This document shows, piece by piece, positions 44,275 to 56,060 of a stretch of DNA of 64,000 bases. Location of the stretch: assembly GCA_036971615.1 (NCBI GenBank), contig JAYKKR010000027.1, forward strand, positions 124,001 to 188,000, written 5' to 3'. The notes below the pieces were generated by a model, which made no database searches, was not told the DNA's origin, and worked only from the letters and a program-made list of their open reading frames with translations. Positions within the stretch are counted from its first letter, which is position 1; each line of letters opens with the position of its first letter. The position numbers and the translations under genes are program-made. Origin of the DNA: Amyloporia xantha. Lineage: Eukaryota > Basidiomycota > Agaricomycetes > Polyporales > Adustoporiaceae.

Positions 44275-47268
44275 CTAGACAGCTCCGGTCGCACCGCTGC
44301 TGCCGCCCCATGACGCAGTCGATCCTGCCATACCACCGCCACCGACACCTAAACCTGCCGCATACGGCGCTCCGCTGTTGAATAACGGGTACTCGCCAGC
44401 GCCTGACGTATAAGACCCGCGGCTAAAGCTCCCGTCACCACCTGCACCGCATCGTCCGGCGCTCCATACGCCAGCACCCTAGAGAACACATATTTCAGCA
44501 AGAGGACAGAATAACTGAAGCGCCCGCCCCGTGAAGAATGCACTGTGACGGGGGAAAACCAACACTCACTGCAGCACACTTTCCCGTACCACATGTCAAT
44601 TGAGAACCGAGTGCGACACAGGATTCGACCTGTCCTTCTAGCGGTACTGGCATCAGGAAGGCATAGTTGTGCCGATCTCCCCGTCGAAATGTCTCCATAT
44701 CCATCTTACCCTGACTGACCCTCTCTGCGTCGCGCTCGCGCCGTTTCTGCATCTTATTTTCCCGTGCTGGTCGTTGTCTCATGGAGTGAATCGGCCTGAT
44801 GCCTGACCGTGAGACAAGTGCAGAGTTGTGCTCGCTGACGTGCGTTGCCGCGAAGGCATCATAGCGCTGAGGGGGTCCCAGATCATAGGATCCATGGCTC
44901 TTGCTTTTGAATATACGAGACATATGGTTCAGGCGTTGTCCTATAGTGTCGCCAGGCAGTGGGCAGCCGCAGTGCATATAAGGTACCCCAAATTGTTGCT
45001 AAGCGTAGGCAGAGTGAGCACGACCCCGAAAATCAAAGATCGCCTGCATTACCTCCCAGGCACGACAAGTAACATCGAGTGAATTTGCGAGGAAATTCTC
45101 TTCAACTTTGTCATCGCTAGGCAAGACTGCCTCAGCATCATTCATGTCAACGGCAAACTTAGCACGCACTGATCCACATATCGACCCACCAGATCGAGAC
45201 AGTCCGATGCGTAGGTACTTGCCATGAGCTGATGGGTGTGCCATACGAGGTCTATGTCCAAGGTTGGAACCAATAGAGATGTCGGCACACTCGCAATAAG
45301 ATCCAAGAACCTGTCGAACGATTCTTGAGTCATTGGCAAAACTGCAGCAACGGGAAACACTCTACGCGTGATATCTAGCGATCGCATGTGCTAGAACTAC
45401 CAGGTCCTTTGGGTCGTCAAAAAATCCGGCGTTCGTCCAACCAAGTTCATGCATCTTGTTTATGAATGTGCCCTGTCGAATCACCTGCGATACGCTGTAG
45501 CGTCAGAGGTAGACCATGCAAGGGACACATCAGCACTCACCGCGCCAACAAGATCGACGGAGAAGGGCCGGTCATCTGTGTATGCCATCAGAATCTGGCA
45601 GATCCTGTTTGCAATGAATAGTCTGTTACGAATGCTATATACGTGGATCACGCTCACATGTGGCGATTACCGTTGCTGTTAGAGCTATCGGAAGACGCAG
45701 CGGCGGGAATATTTTGTGTGGAGTACGCGAATCGTTCCAAAATGTCTTGCTTCCACTCTTGGCGCGTCATCTTCCGCAGTGCAGCTTCAAGCATCAGCTC
45801 TGATGGTCATGCTATGCTGTTCCAAAACGCACCTTTCTCCTCAGTCTCAATGCCGGACTTCTGAGGAGCATTCTCTTCACGTGCAGAGCGCGATCTCGGT
45901 CTGCGACCTTGAGATCGGTATGCAGGGTACCACTGACGTGAATATGAGCGTGAAAGAGTACTCAGTTGGCATCGCAAGGCCAAACGTACGCTAGAAATGG
46001 GCTGAGACCTAGTTCTCGGTTCTCGTGATTTGAGACCAGGTCATCCACGAATTTCGAGAGGGCTAGGGCCTTTTTTGTGATCACCAATAGACATCCTGTA
46101 CATGCTATACAGAAACCACGCTGAGCATAGCCGGTACCATCCTCAGTCAAGTATGCTAGAGATTAGTGGGAAGGTCAGCCTTGCGGGGAATGACAACTGT
46201 TTTGAAAGTGACTTGCGAGCTTGGATACTTGCAGAACACATGGGGCATTTGACTACATGGCAAGTCATCGTCTGGGCTGCCTCCAGGGGATCAAACGGTG
46301 TATCCGTTTGCGCGAACCACGTACTCAGACGATCGACGTGTGGTTTATACGAGATCGGGTCACCCATCTGGATCTGTACAGATGTATATCACAGTTAGTA
46401 TGCATCGCCCTGAGCTGTACATCGCGACATACCACGGCAGGTAGTAGTCTGTCACCCAGATCCCTCAATGTTCTCATGATCCGAAGCCGCTCACAATCTT
46501 CCGCGTACCAGCTACGCAACAAAAAGGGCATCAGGATGTCTGGTGCGGTTGCCGATAATCACAACTTGGACTGACCGCGGATTCAGCATATAAGCGTGCC
46601 ACACCATCAAGACGTCCAGCGGAGGAATCTCTTCTCTCACCCATCTTGCCAGCTCCCCTCGTTTGACGACGACGGCCCAACTTCGGAATCTACGACAATT
46701 TCACGACACCTTTGAGCATGCAGAAGACACCGATGAACCGCCTACAAGTCTTTAATCCTTACCTACCCACCGCTAATCCGACGAACCACGCCCACCTCTG
46801 TGAGGCGTTCAAAGCCACAACCAGCGGCGGCAGCTCGATAGCTGTGCCTTCTTCAATAGTCGTTCTCAAGGTCCTAAACGCGCCCAGCAGACGGAGATGC
46901 GCTATTAAGTGAAGACCTGTCACCAGCGGCGTATATTTCGACGCGCCAATCCGGTATAGCGCGGGCCCAGGAATGTCGCTGCCAATGGATAAAGGGACAT
47001 TCTGGGTTCGCTGAGCCTGAGCCTCCTCTGGGCGCAGTGATACTGAGGGTTGATTTGTACTCTCTTCGGCCGGAGAGACGGGGGCGACATTAGCACTGGA
47101 TTCGGCCTCCAGGCGGTGCGTCTGCACTGGAGGTTGACTCGCGCTCGACTCGTCTGGAGGCGGTGCGACTGTCGCGCTATCCTGGACCTCCGGTGCTGGA
47201 TGGAGTGGCGGTCGACCTGGGGACGCGTTGACGACGGCTTCGTACGGAGGAGGTGGCTCAGCGAACAT
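44275..47268 (-). CDS. GRDP-like (DUF1399) protein, copy C
   Basis: Starts at 47268 (MFAEPPPPYEA). The first exon is longer than in A and B because of a Pro/Gln/Ser-rich insert, and ends ALNASQRWAWFVGLAVGR. The same series of motifs follows: WYAEDCERLRIMRTLRDLGD, VKCPMC, TGYAQRGFCIACTGC, SGTLHTDLKV, VPTLDIDLVWHTHQL, MHCGCPLPGDTIGQRLNHMS, VSEHNSALV. The Gly/Ser-rich tail (GAGGDGSFSRG ... GVGGGGMAGS) ends at 44275. It is the most diverged of the three tandem copies. Some middle exon borders are uncertain. Confidence 0.65.
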
Positions 47269-48945
47269 TTCCCTGGGTCAAAGCGCAGACGTTCAGACTT
47301 GGAGTTAAGACGAGCAGACATGCATTGGTTAGGCGACATGACACGTTCCCCTGTTTGTCAACAGCCCGGTTGCATCGCTCTTGACGCCCCTTTGACATTA
47401 ATGGAGACACTGCCTCGACTCTATCCTGTCGGAAGAGAAACCTAATCAATAGGCTTAGACGCCATGATATCTGTCTGTACCTTGCCACCAGATAACCGAG
47501 AGCTTGATATAGTCCATGAGCGCGACAGTGGTTATCGAAATGCATAGACATGGTTAGTAGACGCATATGTAGTGTCACTACCCGTCACTGATCAAAGCCT
47601 TACATAGACTTCCTCTTTCATGAATCCGCTCGGCGACAGTTCACTAATTAGTTGACTTAACTCACTCGACTTCACGCAGCCAAAGCTGCAACTTGAGTCA
47701 TAGGCCCCAGTGTTGCCTACAGAACCTGTCGGGATGTCTTTGACACCGAGGTGAACCGCAGAGCATGATATACTAGCAGTGAATAGCTGATGACATGGCT
47801 TCATTTGGCGTTTCCAATCAGTCTTTACTGATAGTTGCCAGATATAGCTTGTCGTCACTGGTCAGCCAAGAAATGAAGGTGCAGCAACTTCCGGATGAGC
47901 ACTTCTAGGGAACAACGGATCCATCTGCGACATGGCAGCACGTAGATCGATGCATTATATACCTGTAATCAGACATGGGCCAATCTATATCTTAAAAACG
48001 GTGATAATGACGGCTTCCGCAAGCGTGTAATAATAAGCTCTCCTCATCGGTCACGAAGCGCCCATAAAGGACGGAACGCTCGTCGGCAGTCGCTGCGGGA
48101 TCATAACTGTGACAGCAGAGACTAGCGGAGATGATTGAACTGGGAGAATCCACATGCAAGTGCGGAGCCGGCAACTGAGCCGTGTCGCGAAAAGACATAG
48201 CAACGAGGAGGGAGACAGGAGGGTGATTCTACCAGCGCGTCGGGATTGGCCGACGGATTAAATAAGAAACGTGCGTTCTGCGCTGCGGGCGACGCACAGC
48301 TCGAGCGAAAAGACATCGTCCATGCCCAGTGCTGAGAGACGGACGACCATGAAACATAGGTCGAACAGTCCGTGTGATGCGGGTGCGCCGTCCTGCACGA
48401 CGAGACGACATTTGACCGCTGCGAGTTTCGGTGACCACTGATCGCTGTCGCCACCAGCGCCTTACCGAGCGCAGTGCACGGTCTGATGGGCGCGTTGTCC
48501 TGCCGCACGCGTACTTTGCGCGTACTTGCCTTATGACCCCGAAGTCGAACAATTCACCAAACGCACCTGCAGACAAGCCTATGCCAAGATCTTGAATGTT
48601 TCGCGATGTTTCGCGAGGGCGAGCTATTTTTCGGTCCAAGACAATGCCGATGTGAGACAAAGGAATCGCGTAGGGCCTGCCAGGGAACAAGAGGGACAAA
48701 GCTTGAGCCTGAGAGGGGGAGGTGGACTCCTTGTCGTGGGAGCATCAGTCTCAAACGTGCAGTTCATTGGCCAACGAAGGTGGCTATGAGGAGAAGGCCG
48801 AGACCAACACGCGTTGGCCTCTGAAAAGCGCATTTATCAAAAGCGCTCCCATCTCGGCCTTGTTTCTCGACCACCACCAACCTCGTCTCTCATTTCAAGG
48901 ACTCTCCTTGCTTTCCTTCCTTTCTTACCTCGATATCCCGTCACG
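47269..48945. other. intergenic, nothing supportable
   Basis: About 1.7 kb. Open frames on the minus strand at 47592-47858 and 48122-48699 show no family motif, no consistent splicing and Arg/Ser-rich composition typical of chance frames in GC-rich DNA. The last 150 bp is the promoter and 5' leader of the glucanase gene. Confidence 0.4.
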
Positions 48946-50164
48946 ATGCACTCTGCTCTCGCTCTCTCACTCCTCGCTCTCCCGCTCACCGCCTTCGGCA
49001 TCCAGCATGAGAACTCCTTCCGCCGTCGCCACGCCGGCATCGCACACAGCCCCGCGTACATGCGTCGGACAACCAACTACACTTTACAGAACAAGTTCGT
49101 TGGAGAGGACTTCCTGTACGTGCATTCTCCGTTCGCGGAAACTGCGAGAGAAATGACCATCCTGCAGCGAGTGGGACTTCTACGATCAGAGCGACCCCAC
49201 GGACGGTCTCGTCCAGTACGTCGACGTGAACGCAGCCACCGACGCTGGTCTTGCCACGGTGGACTGTAACAACGTCACCACTCTGGCCGTTGACTCCTCC
49301 GAAACCGTTTCAGCTGGTGGTCAGCGCAAGTCGTACGTTTCCCAGCGTGGCCTGTTTTGTCCGTCGTTGACCGGCGCCAACCTTAATATAGCGTCCGTAT
49401 CAGCTCGCCGCAGACGTACAGCAGCGGGCTGTTCATCGCCGACTTCGAGGCCATGCCCTTTGGGTGCGGTCTCTGGCCGGCGTACTGGACGGTCAGCACG
49501 ACGGCCGATTGGCCAACAGGTGGCGAGATCGACGTGATCGGTTGGTCTTTCTGGTCTCCGTTTCACCACAATCACTGAGATCCCAAACAGAGGGCGTGAA
49601 CCTAAACACCGAGAACCAAATCACGCTGCACTCCGGCCCTGGCTGCACGCTCAACAACACCTCGCCCATTTCCGGGCACGTTCTCGGCACGGAATGCACG
49701 TCGAGTGCGGGCGCTGATGCGGGCTGTGCGGTCCAGCAGAACGACACGCGCTCGTTCGGCGCGGGCTTCAACCAGGCGAAGGGCGGTGTGTTCGCGCATC
49801 TGTGGAACACGGACGGTATCACGTTCTGGTTCTTCTCTCGCGACGATATCCCGGAGGACATCAAGAGCGGCAACCCGACTCCGGCATCGTGGGGCGAGCC
49901 CGCGGCCATCTTCCCGAGCACGGGATGCGATATGGGCACTCACTTCTATGACCACACGATCGTGCTCGACACCACAATCTGTGGTAACTGGGCGGGTCCG
50001 GCATACCCGTCGCAGTGCCCGGGCACTTGCGACCAGATTGTCGCCAACGGTACCAACTTCCTTGGTGAGTACGCCTCTATATCGATTTGCACGCGCATCT
50101 CATGCATTACCCCTTCTCTGTAGATGCGAAATGGGTGATCAACTACATATCCGTATACCAATAG
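48946..50164 (+). CDS. GH16 endo-1,3(4)-beta-glucanase, secreted
   Basis: Five exons, 48946-49115, 49168-49332, 49392-49540, 49591-50064 and 50124-50164, give 999 nt (332 aa). The N-terminus is a signal peptide (MHSALALSLLALPLTAFG). The catalytic strand reads GGEIDVIEGVN, the GH16 ExDxxE motif with both glutamates; the last Glu codon is split by intron 3. Other family features are EWDFYDQSDPTDGLVQYVD, MPFGCGLWPAYWTV, FGAGFNQAKGGVFAHLWNTDGI and the closing VINYISVYQ. The enzyme hydrolyses mixed or beta-1,3-linked glucans in the wall or in the medium. Length and layout are normal for basidiomycete laminarinase-type enzymes. Confidence 0.92.
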
Positions 50165-51021
50165 AGTATCGGCCCCCTTGCATCTCACGACAGCCGCCAC
50201 GTACATATCCAGCATCCCCCCGCACCCGACCACATATACCGCACTAACATCGTCACGCACGCATCCATTATAGTTTGCTCTTGTTGCTTTTGCTCCTTGA
50301 CCTTACCCTTTATCCCCCCTATAAGTATGCCACCGACTTCCAACTCGGACGTCCCACAGTCGGGCCTCTCCATTCTTCCACTGTCTTGCTTCCACGTCGG
50401 TGATGCCTATGTCCATAGCACATACACGCTTTTTACGTTTTTATCTTCACTGGGGGCCCCAGGTGGGCCCCAGCTACAACCGTCGCACTCATCTTTTGCG
50501 TATGCACGGTGCATAGATACGCTGAGCTTGTGGGTCCCCATGGGACGAATTATAAATTATCATTATTGCCGCATGCGCGTCTCGTGAAATACAATTTCAG
50601 TGCGCTCTCGTTTGTGCGGGCTCGGCTCTGCCAGGATTGCGAGAGGATCTGTTGGTGCAGGAGTTTGAAGGGGAACTGGTGTCCAACGGTCTTGATCGAC
50701 GTCGAGTCGACAATGGGCGTCATGTAACCGTTACACGTCTCTCATTGAAGTTGGTTCGACTCGAGTGAGTGGCACCGGCCTAGCAGTGGGGTAGTATTGA
50801 CTGGAACAGGAGTGAAGACACTAGGTAGGAACTGTGCCAGGTCTACATGTAAGTTTGAAGTCAGAAGTTGAGAGTGAGTGATCTTTAGATGAACGCCAAT
50901 GTCTGACCCGATACCCCGTCGGAACTTTTATGATCTCGCAGCCGGCAGCCCAAGTATGTGATATCAGAGACGCAATCGATAATACACTCACAAATATACA
51001 AAATACAAGTATGTTCTACCA
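50165..51021. other. intergenic between convergent genes
   Basis: About 860 bp between the stop codons of the glucanase and PEX7 genes. Holds the two 3' flanks; no gene or repeat recognised. Confidence 0.5.
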
Positions 51022-52314
51022 CTACACACGGAAGATGTTCAATCTAGAGTCCCATCCGCAGCTTGCTAGTAAGCCGTCATCGTATAATGACCACCCACAA
51101 CCGACGACAAACTCCGTATGGGGATCGTGGATATAAAGTAGATGTGTCCCATTTGCAGTCGGCGTTGACGTCCACCTGTAGGAGACATGTCAATGGTCCT
51201 CCCTCAGATCTTAGAACAAGATGTTAATCGACACTTACACTCTGCAGGTCATATCGTAACTTGCACTCGCTAGCACATCCGGTCGATGCGGGCTCCATTG
51301 GACCTTCCGCACGGCATACTCATGGCCCACCATGTGCGACTGGCACATCCCGCCAACCGCCGGCCCCTCCGTCCCTGCCGCCCCACCGAGCTTCACCATC
51401 CGGCAGTCCCACACCTTGATCGCCTTATCCACCCCTGCGCTCGCTAGCACGAACGGCTGGTATTTGTTCCAGTCGAGCGAGAGCACCTCCGTCCCCGATG
51501 CGGGCACGGTGAGCGCCGCGGCGCTGAGCGGGGCGGTAAAGTTGTTCACGGCGGGCGAAGGGACGTATGCTGGGGAGCGGAGGTCGAAAATTCTGAGCGT
51601 ACCGTCGGCGGAGCAGGTGGCGACTGTGTCGGGCTGGTGGGGAGAGAAGAGTGCTTGGTAGACGCAGGAGTGGTGCGCCTGGAGGGTGGTGATCGAACGT
51701 GGACGGTCGGGAGACCACTATCCTCGCCATAAGCCAATTGAATGAGGGTAGTGAGAAATCGAGCGCGTACCAGTTTCACTGTACCATCCCAAGAAGATGA
51801 CATGAACAGGTCCTTCTGAAGATTCGACCAGTCTACAGAGAACACTTCACGCGTGTGCTCCTGCCAGGCACGGATGGGCAAGTCCTAGATGTGCTTGCGG
51901 ACCTATGAACGTCCGCTCCGTGAAAGGACAGGAGAAATTCGATGAGGCCTACGTTCAGCATGATATCCCACAGCCTGATCGAGCCGTCCCCCGAGGCGGT
52001 GACGAGCTGATTCTCATGGACTTCAGACCACGCTATGTCATATAGTCCGTCCTGGGTGTCGTAACTGCTCTCGTCGGCGGATGGATACTGCGCAGGCTTT
52101 CGTCTACTTACAATTTATCCAGTGACAAGCCTGGCAGACCTCCCGGTCCAGGACCGAGCGAAACGAGATGCAATCGGCCATTCCCGACCAATCCAAAGTT
52201 CGCGGCGGATGCGAGTGCGAGCCGATTATTGTGGAACGGCGACCAAGCGAGAGAGTAATGGGCAAAGCCAGGCGTCTGAAGGACCGCTGGCGGTGGTGCA
52301 GGAGGTCTGTTCAT
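51022..52314 (-). CDS. PEX7: peroxisomal PTS2 receptor
   Basis: Five exons, 52112-52314, 51953-52064, 51771-51884, 51239-51717 and 51022-51175, give 1062 nt (353 aa). It is a WD40 protein. The PEX7-specific start TPGFAHYSLAWSPFHNNRLALA and FGLVGNGRL is followed by DTQDGLYDIAWSEVHENQLV, PIRAWQEHTREVFSVDWS, TLQAHHSCVYQALFSPHQPD, SLDWNKYQPFVLASAGVDKA, GHEYAVRKVQWSPHRPDVLA and the last repeat HDPHTEFVVGCGWSLYDDGL. PEX7 binds matrix proteins with the N-terminal PTS2 signal in the cytosol and brings them to the peroxisome. It is divergently transcribed from the sirtuin gene, with 117 bp between start codons. Confidence 0.95.
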
Positions 52315-52431
52315 GGTCGTTGCGAATAAGAAGGGACGAGGAGAAACTCAGCGTCGGCGGGCTTTGAGCGGAGAGGAACTTGTAAGGGAAATTGATCAGC
52401 GCGTTCACCGCGACGTTCTCTCCCATATCAC
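52315..52431. promoter_or_regulatory. bidirectional promoter of PEX7 and sirtuin gene
   Basis: 117 bp separate the two start codons. Shared regulation is inferred from spacing; no specific site was recognised. Confidence 0.6.
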
Positions 52432-54674
52432 ATGCGCGTCTCAGTTCCTACCATCCCAGATGCTCTCCTCAGGACAGCGTCCTCCTCCCAGTCGACGTCC
52501 CCCGCAGCTGCTGTCGAGCGCATTGCAAGATTCCTGACCCCAGGGAATGTGGCGGTCATCACCGGCGCGGGAGTGAGCGTGGATTCGGGGATCAGGGCGT
52601 ATCGGGGCGAGAAGGGGAGATACCTGAACCCGAATTACAAGTGCGTACAGCTCTGTTGTTGGCTTGCTTTTATGTGTGGGATAGATGAACGAGAATAGCC
52701 AATGACAGCGGATCGTGCGCATATATCCGCTATCATCAAGACAGATTCTCGGCAGGCGTTCGCGTCGACACCAGAGACGTGCTTTTCACATGTCAATAGC
52801 TCTGGGGAGTCTTTCCCGGAACATTGACGTTCTTCGTTATTGCTCCAGGAATGCTACTCTGTGTCCAACTGGGGCGTTATTGAGCTGTCCAAAGCTCAAG
52901 TCTCGGGACGCCCTGAAGCTCTTTCCCTTAGCGATTTACGTCGCAGTCGAAAACACATTGATAACATGTAAAATGCTGCTCCGAGACAATTGGGACAATA
53001 TGTTTCTGCAAGCAGGAAGCAAACATATACGGAGTTGTCTGACGGGAATTCTCCAGCTACCAGTCCCATCTCTGCTGCGAGTCTGGCCACAGGGTTAGCT
53101 ATTATTAGCCCCTCCGACATGTGCTATGTATACTCCGCCTCAACCCTACTTGAGCGCGATGTGTCACGAGCTGTGATTGACTTGACGGCCACTGCTTGCT
53201 GTCCATAAGCTGTTTTAGAAGAGCTGTTCTCTCAATATGGTGCTATTTTGTTTGCTAATTGGTACTGAAGTTCATACGGCACAGACCTATATTTGTAAGT
53301 AGGTTTTGATGATGTCCGCGGTGTGCGTGTGAGCTGACAGGGGAGACAGTATCATGAACTCATGGACGGGACTGCTAAAGGCGCGGCTTTCAGGTGAGTC
53401 ACGGTTTATTCCCCTTTCCGATCTTACATCTGACATCCTACCAGACGGCGATACTGGTAAATGCCCCATACCGACTGCTGTCTCTTACTGATACTGATGT
53501 GTCCACAGGCTGCGCTCATACCTCGGGTACCCGCCTGTCCGTGATGCACTACCAAACACCACGCACTATGCACTTGCTGCGCTACAGCACTCCTCCATCG
53601 TGAAGAGACTTATCACGCAGAATGTTGATGGGCTGCATCACAAGACTCTCGCCCATGTATGGGACCCGCGGCGCATCGAGGAGGGAATCCTGGAGCTGCA
53701 TGGGCGGCTACGCGTAAGTGCATACTTATATCTGATTAATGTTACATCTGATGCTATGGTACTCGCGCGGACGACAGACTGTTCGATGTGCACACGGGCA
53801 TTTGATCGACAGAGACACCTTCCAGCAGCAGCTGTCCGCAGCGAATCCGCAATGGAAGGCGTTTGTGGACGAGCTTGAGTCGACTGGAAGGCAGCCACGG
53901 ACAAATCCGGATGGAGATGTATGCCTAGGTTATATTATGGTGGCATATTGACTAACACCATAATCCGGACCAGGTCGTCCTGGAAGGCGTCCGGTACGAC
54001 GATTTTACAGTCCCGGATTGCCCAGCTTGTCTCATGGAGAACCGTCATAACAACATCGTAAGCGTTTCCCGCCATAGCGGCCATGATGCCTGCCGTTGAC
54101 CACCATCCCTTCCGCGCGCAGCAAAAGCCCGAAGTGATATTTTTTGGCGAGTCCATCAGCCAAGACGTCAGAGACCGGTCGTAAGCACCGGTCTGTCAAT
54201 CGGGCATTCCGGACGAACTGACGAACCCCTCACAGATTTAGAGACATCGAGCACTGCGACAGACTGTTCCTGCTCGGGACCACTCTGGCGACGTTCTCGG
54301 CCTTTAGGTAAGCTGTTGAACTGTTCGGCTTTCGGAAATGCGATCTCTGCGGGGGACTGACGGGCGTTAGGTTGCTTAAACACGCGTTGGAGCTGAGGAA
54401 GCCAGTGTTGCTCTTAAATGTTGGCCCGACACGCGCTGACACGGTGCCTGAGGTCGAGAGGGTTGAGATTCCCAGCGGACAGGTGATGCGTGACGTCGTG
54501 CGAGCGGTCCTGTGCGTCTTTACGTCCGGAGCTCGAAGACCTTCATTGATGCGTTATTTCATCAGAGGAACTGGTCTCTCTCAGGACCCTGTCTTGGAAG
54601 ATATGCTCCAGCGCGGCATTACGCAACCGCCTCCCCAAGACGAAGACGATATGGCACCTAGAGCGGTCGGATAG
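52432..54674 (+). CDS. sirtuin, class II/SIRT4-like NAD-dependent deacylase
   Basis: Exon 1 (52432-52640) holds GAGVSVDSGIRAYRG and NPNY; later exons give MDGTAKGAAFR, YLGYPPVRDALPNTTHYALA, ITQNVDGLHH and the catalytic His in ELHG. VPDCPACLMEN (one CxxC of the zinc site), KPEVIFFGESI and LFLLGTTLATFSAF follow, and the gene ends at 54674. Two tiny exons are needed: 53285-53294 (10 nt, completing NYKPIF) and 53445-53456 (12 nt, giving RRYW). The first CxxC of the zinc site seems replaced by CAHG. Intron 1 is 644 nt, more than ten times the local norm. The class II type is usually mitochondrial; here the N-terminus is short and Ser/Ala/Arg-containing. The family removes acyl groups from lysines using NAD. 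Confidence 0.88.
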
Positions 54675-55780
54675 TGGGCATTTGACATAACACATAAATT
54701 CCATGAGTGGTATGATAGGTACAGTATATATACAATATGAACGAATTCTAGTCGATATAATACGATGAGCGTGCGATAGAATGCAATGTACTGCAGCGGC
54801 ACAGTGGTGAAATGGTGATAATGAGACAGCGTATAACCCGTTCTGATAGATGGACCTCCGAGCAGAAATATAAACATCATGATACTGTACTGTACAATAC
54901 GGGCATTAGTGGTGTACGTGATCCGAGTGAGCAAGGAAATAACAAAGCAGCAAGCGATAGCGGATAGATATGCACGAGATGAAAGATAGAACGAGATGCG
55001 CATTACATGGTCTCTAGCATTATTGGAGGCGGGGGAGAAAGCCGAGGACGTCGGAGCATCGGGCGCGGGTTCGAGCGGTTCATCTCTGATCGCACTGAGC
55101 GCGAACATTGAGATCATGTCGTCATCATCTTCTTCTTCGACCTCAGTGAGGCCTGGGCGACCCTCGGCCACCCATATGGGCGCTCGGAGTTGTGACCACT
55201 TCCACTCTTGCCAGCTGGTTGGGAACTGTGGCGAGACGTCGTGCATCGAGCGGCGCTGCGAGCGCGAGAGGTATTCCTCGAAGAGAGGATCAGGCGGAGG
55301 AGCGGCATCCGCTGCGCTGGACGTTGCCGCCTCTTGTGTCCGTAGGAGGGGGGACTGTTCGCGCTGTGTAGAAGGCGGTTCATCGATCAGCAGACTGGCG
55401 CTGGACCTGTCGCCATCGCCGTCGGGAGTCAGAGGGGGAGTGAGGGACGTAGCAGTTCTGCGCCTCGACGATCTGCCGACCGCAGTCTCGGAAGTGACTC
55501 CCGGCGTACGCTGTGTCGGATAAGTCAACGAAGTCTCGGGCCATAAACACGACGGCTCGCTCACCTGCTCGTTCTCCTTTCGGAGCTCAGAAACGACGCT
55601 GTCAGGCCGCTTGAGACATCTCTCCCGATGCTTATGCCAGTGCGCGGGGTCGTAGTGGCTCTTTAACGACAGCTTGATGAAGGTAGCACAGCGCCGACAC
55701 TGCACCAGTTGGGGACCGTGCACAATCACGATGGGATCACTCCTCAATCTACCTTCTCTAGCTTTCTCGGCAGGAGTAGC
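54581..55780 (-). CDS. hypothetical protein with Cys/His zinc-binding-like motif
   Basis: The clear part runs from about 55780 down. SPSRRATPAEKAREGRLRSDP leads into VQCRRCATFIKLS ... YDPAHWHKHRERC, a CxxC...HxxxHxxxC module. After an intron (donor at about 55562, acceptor about 55515) there is a long Ser/Thr/Pro-rich stretch, DPLFEEYLSRSQRRS and WQEWKWSQLRAPIWVAEG, and an acidic run (EVEEEDDDD). The frame then stays open through a hydrophobic stretch to 54581, overlapping the sirtuin stop codon by 94 bp on the other strand; this last part may be 3' UTR read as coding. The module is the same kind as in the gene at 56836-58835. The start is not settled; upstream exons to about 56060 are possible. 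Function unknown. Confidence 0.45.
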   Translation of the reverse strand, partial: ATPAEKAREGRLRSDPIVIVHGPQLVQCRRCATFIKLSLKSHYDPAHWHKHRERCLKRPDSVVSELRKENEQVSEPSCLWPETSLTYPTQRTPGVTSETAVGRSSRRRTATSLTPPLTPDGDGDRSSASLLIDEPPSTQREQSPLLRTQEAATSSAADAAPPPDPLFEEYLSRSQRRSMHDVSPQFPTSWQEWKWSQLRAPIWVAEGRPGLTEVEEEDDDDMISMFALSAIRDEPLEPAPDAPTSSAFSPASNNARDHVMRISFYLSSRAYLSAIACCFVISLLTRITYTTNARIVQYSIMMFIFLLGGPSIRTGYTLSHYHHFTTVPLQYIAFYRTLIVLYRLEFVHIVYILYLSYHSWNLCVMSNAHYPTALGAISSSSWGGGCVMPRWSISSKTGS

Positions 55781-56060
55781 TCGTCGAGAGGGACTTGTGC
55801 TGTGGACGGAGGTCAGCCAAGACTACCACGTCGAAGTGAAAGATCTCTCACCCAGTGGCGTCCAAAACACTGGACGGTAAGTCCGCATGCAGTTGAGATT
55901 CATCATAATCAGGCGGAGCTTGATAAGGCTGCGCCACTTCGCTTGACGGTTGTCCACCGGGAGGAGGGGTGGCCACACCACGCGCCGCACGCGAGTAATT
56001 CCTGGAGAACCAGACGCGTTGAGCAGTGCGGTCAAGACCCGCGTAGTGTGTCTCACCTAA

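Noticed and set aside
48122..48699. Minus-strand frames of 128 and 156 codons
   Set aside because: No family motif, they overlap each other in different frames, and composition is Arg/Ser-rich as expected by chance.
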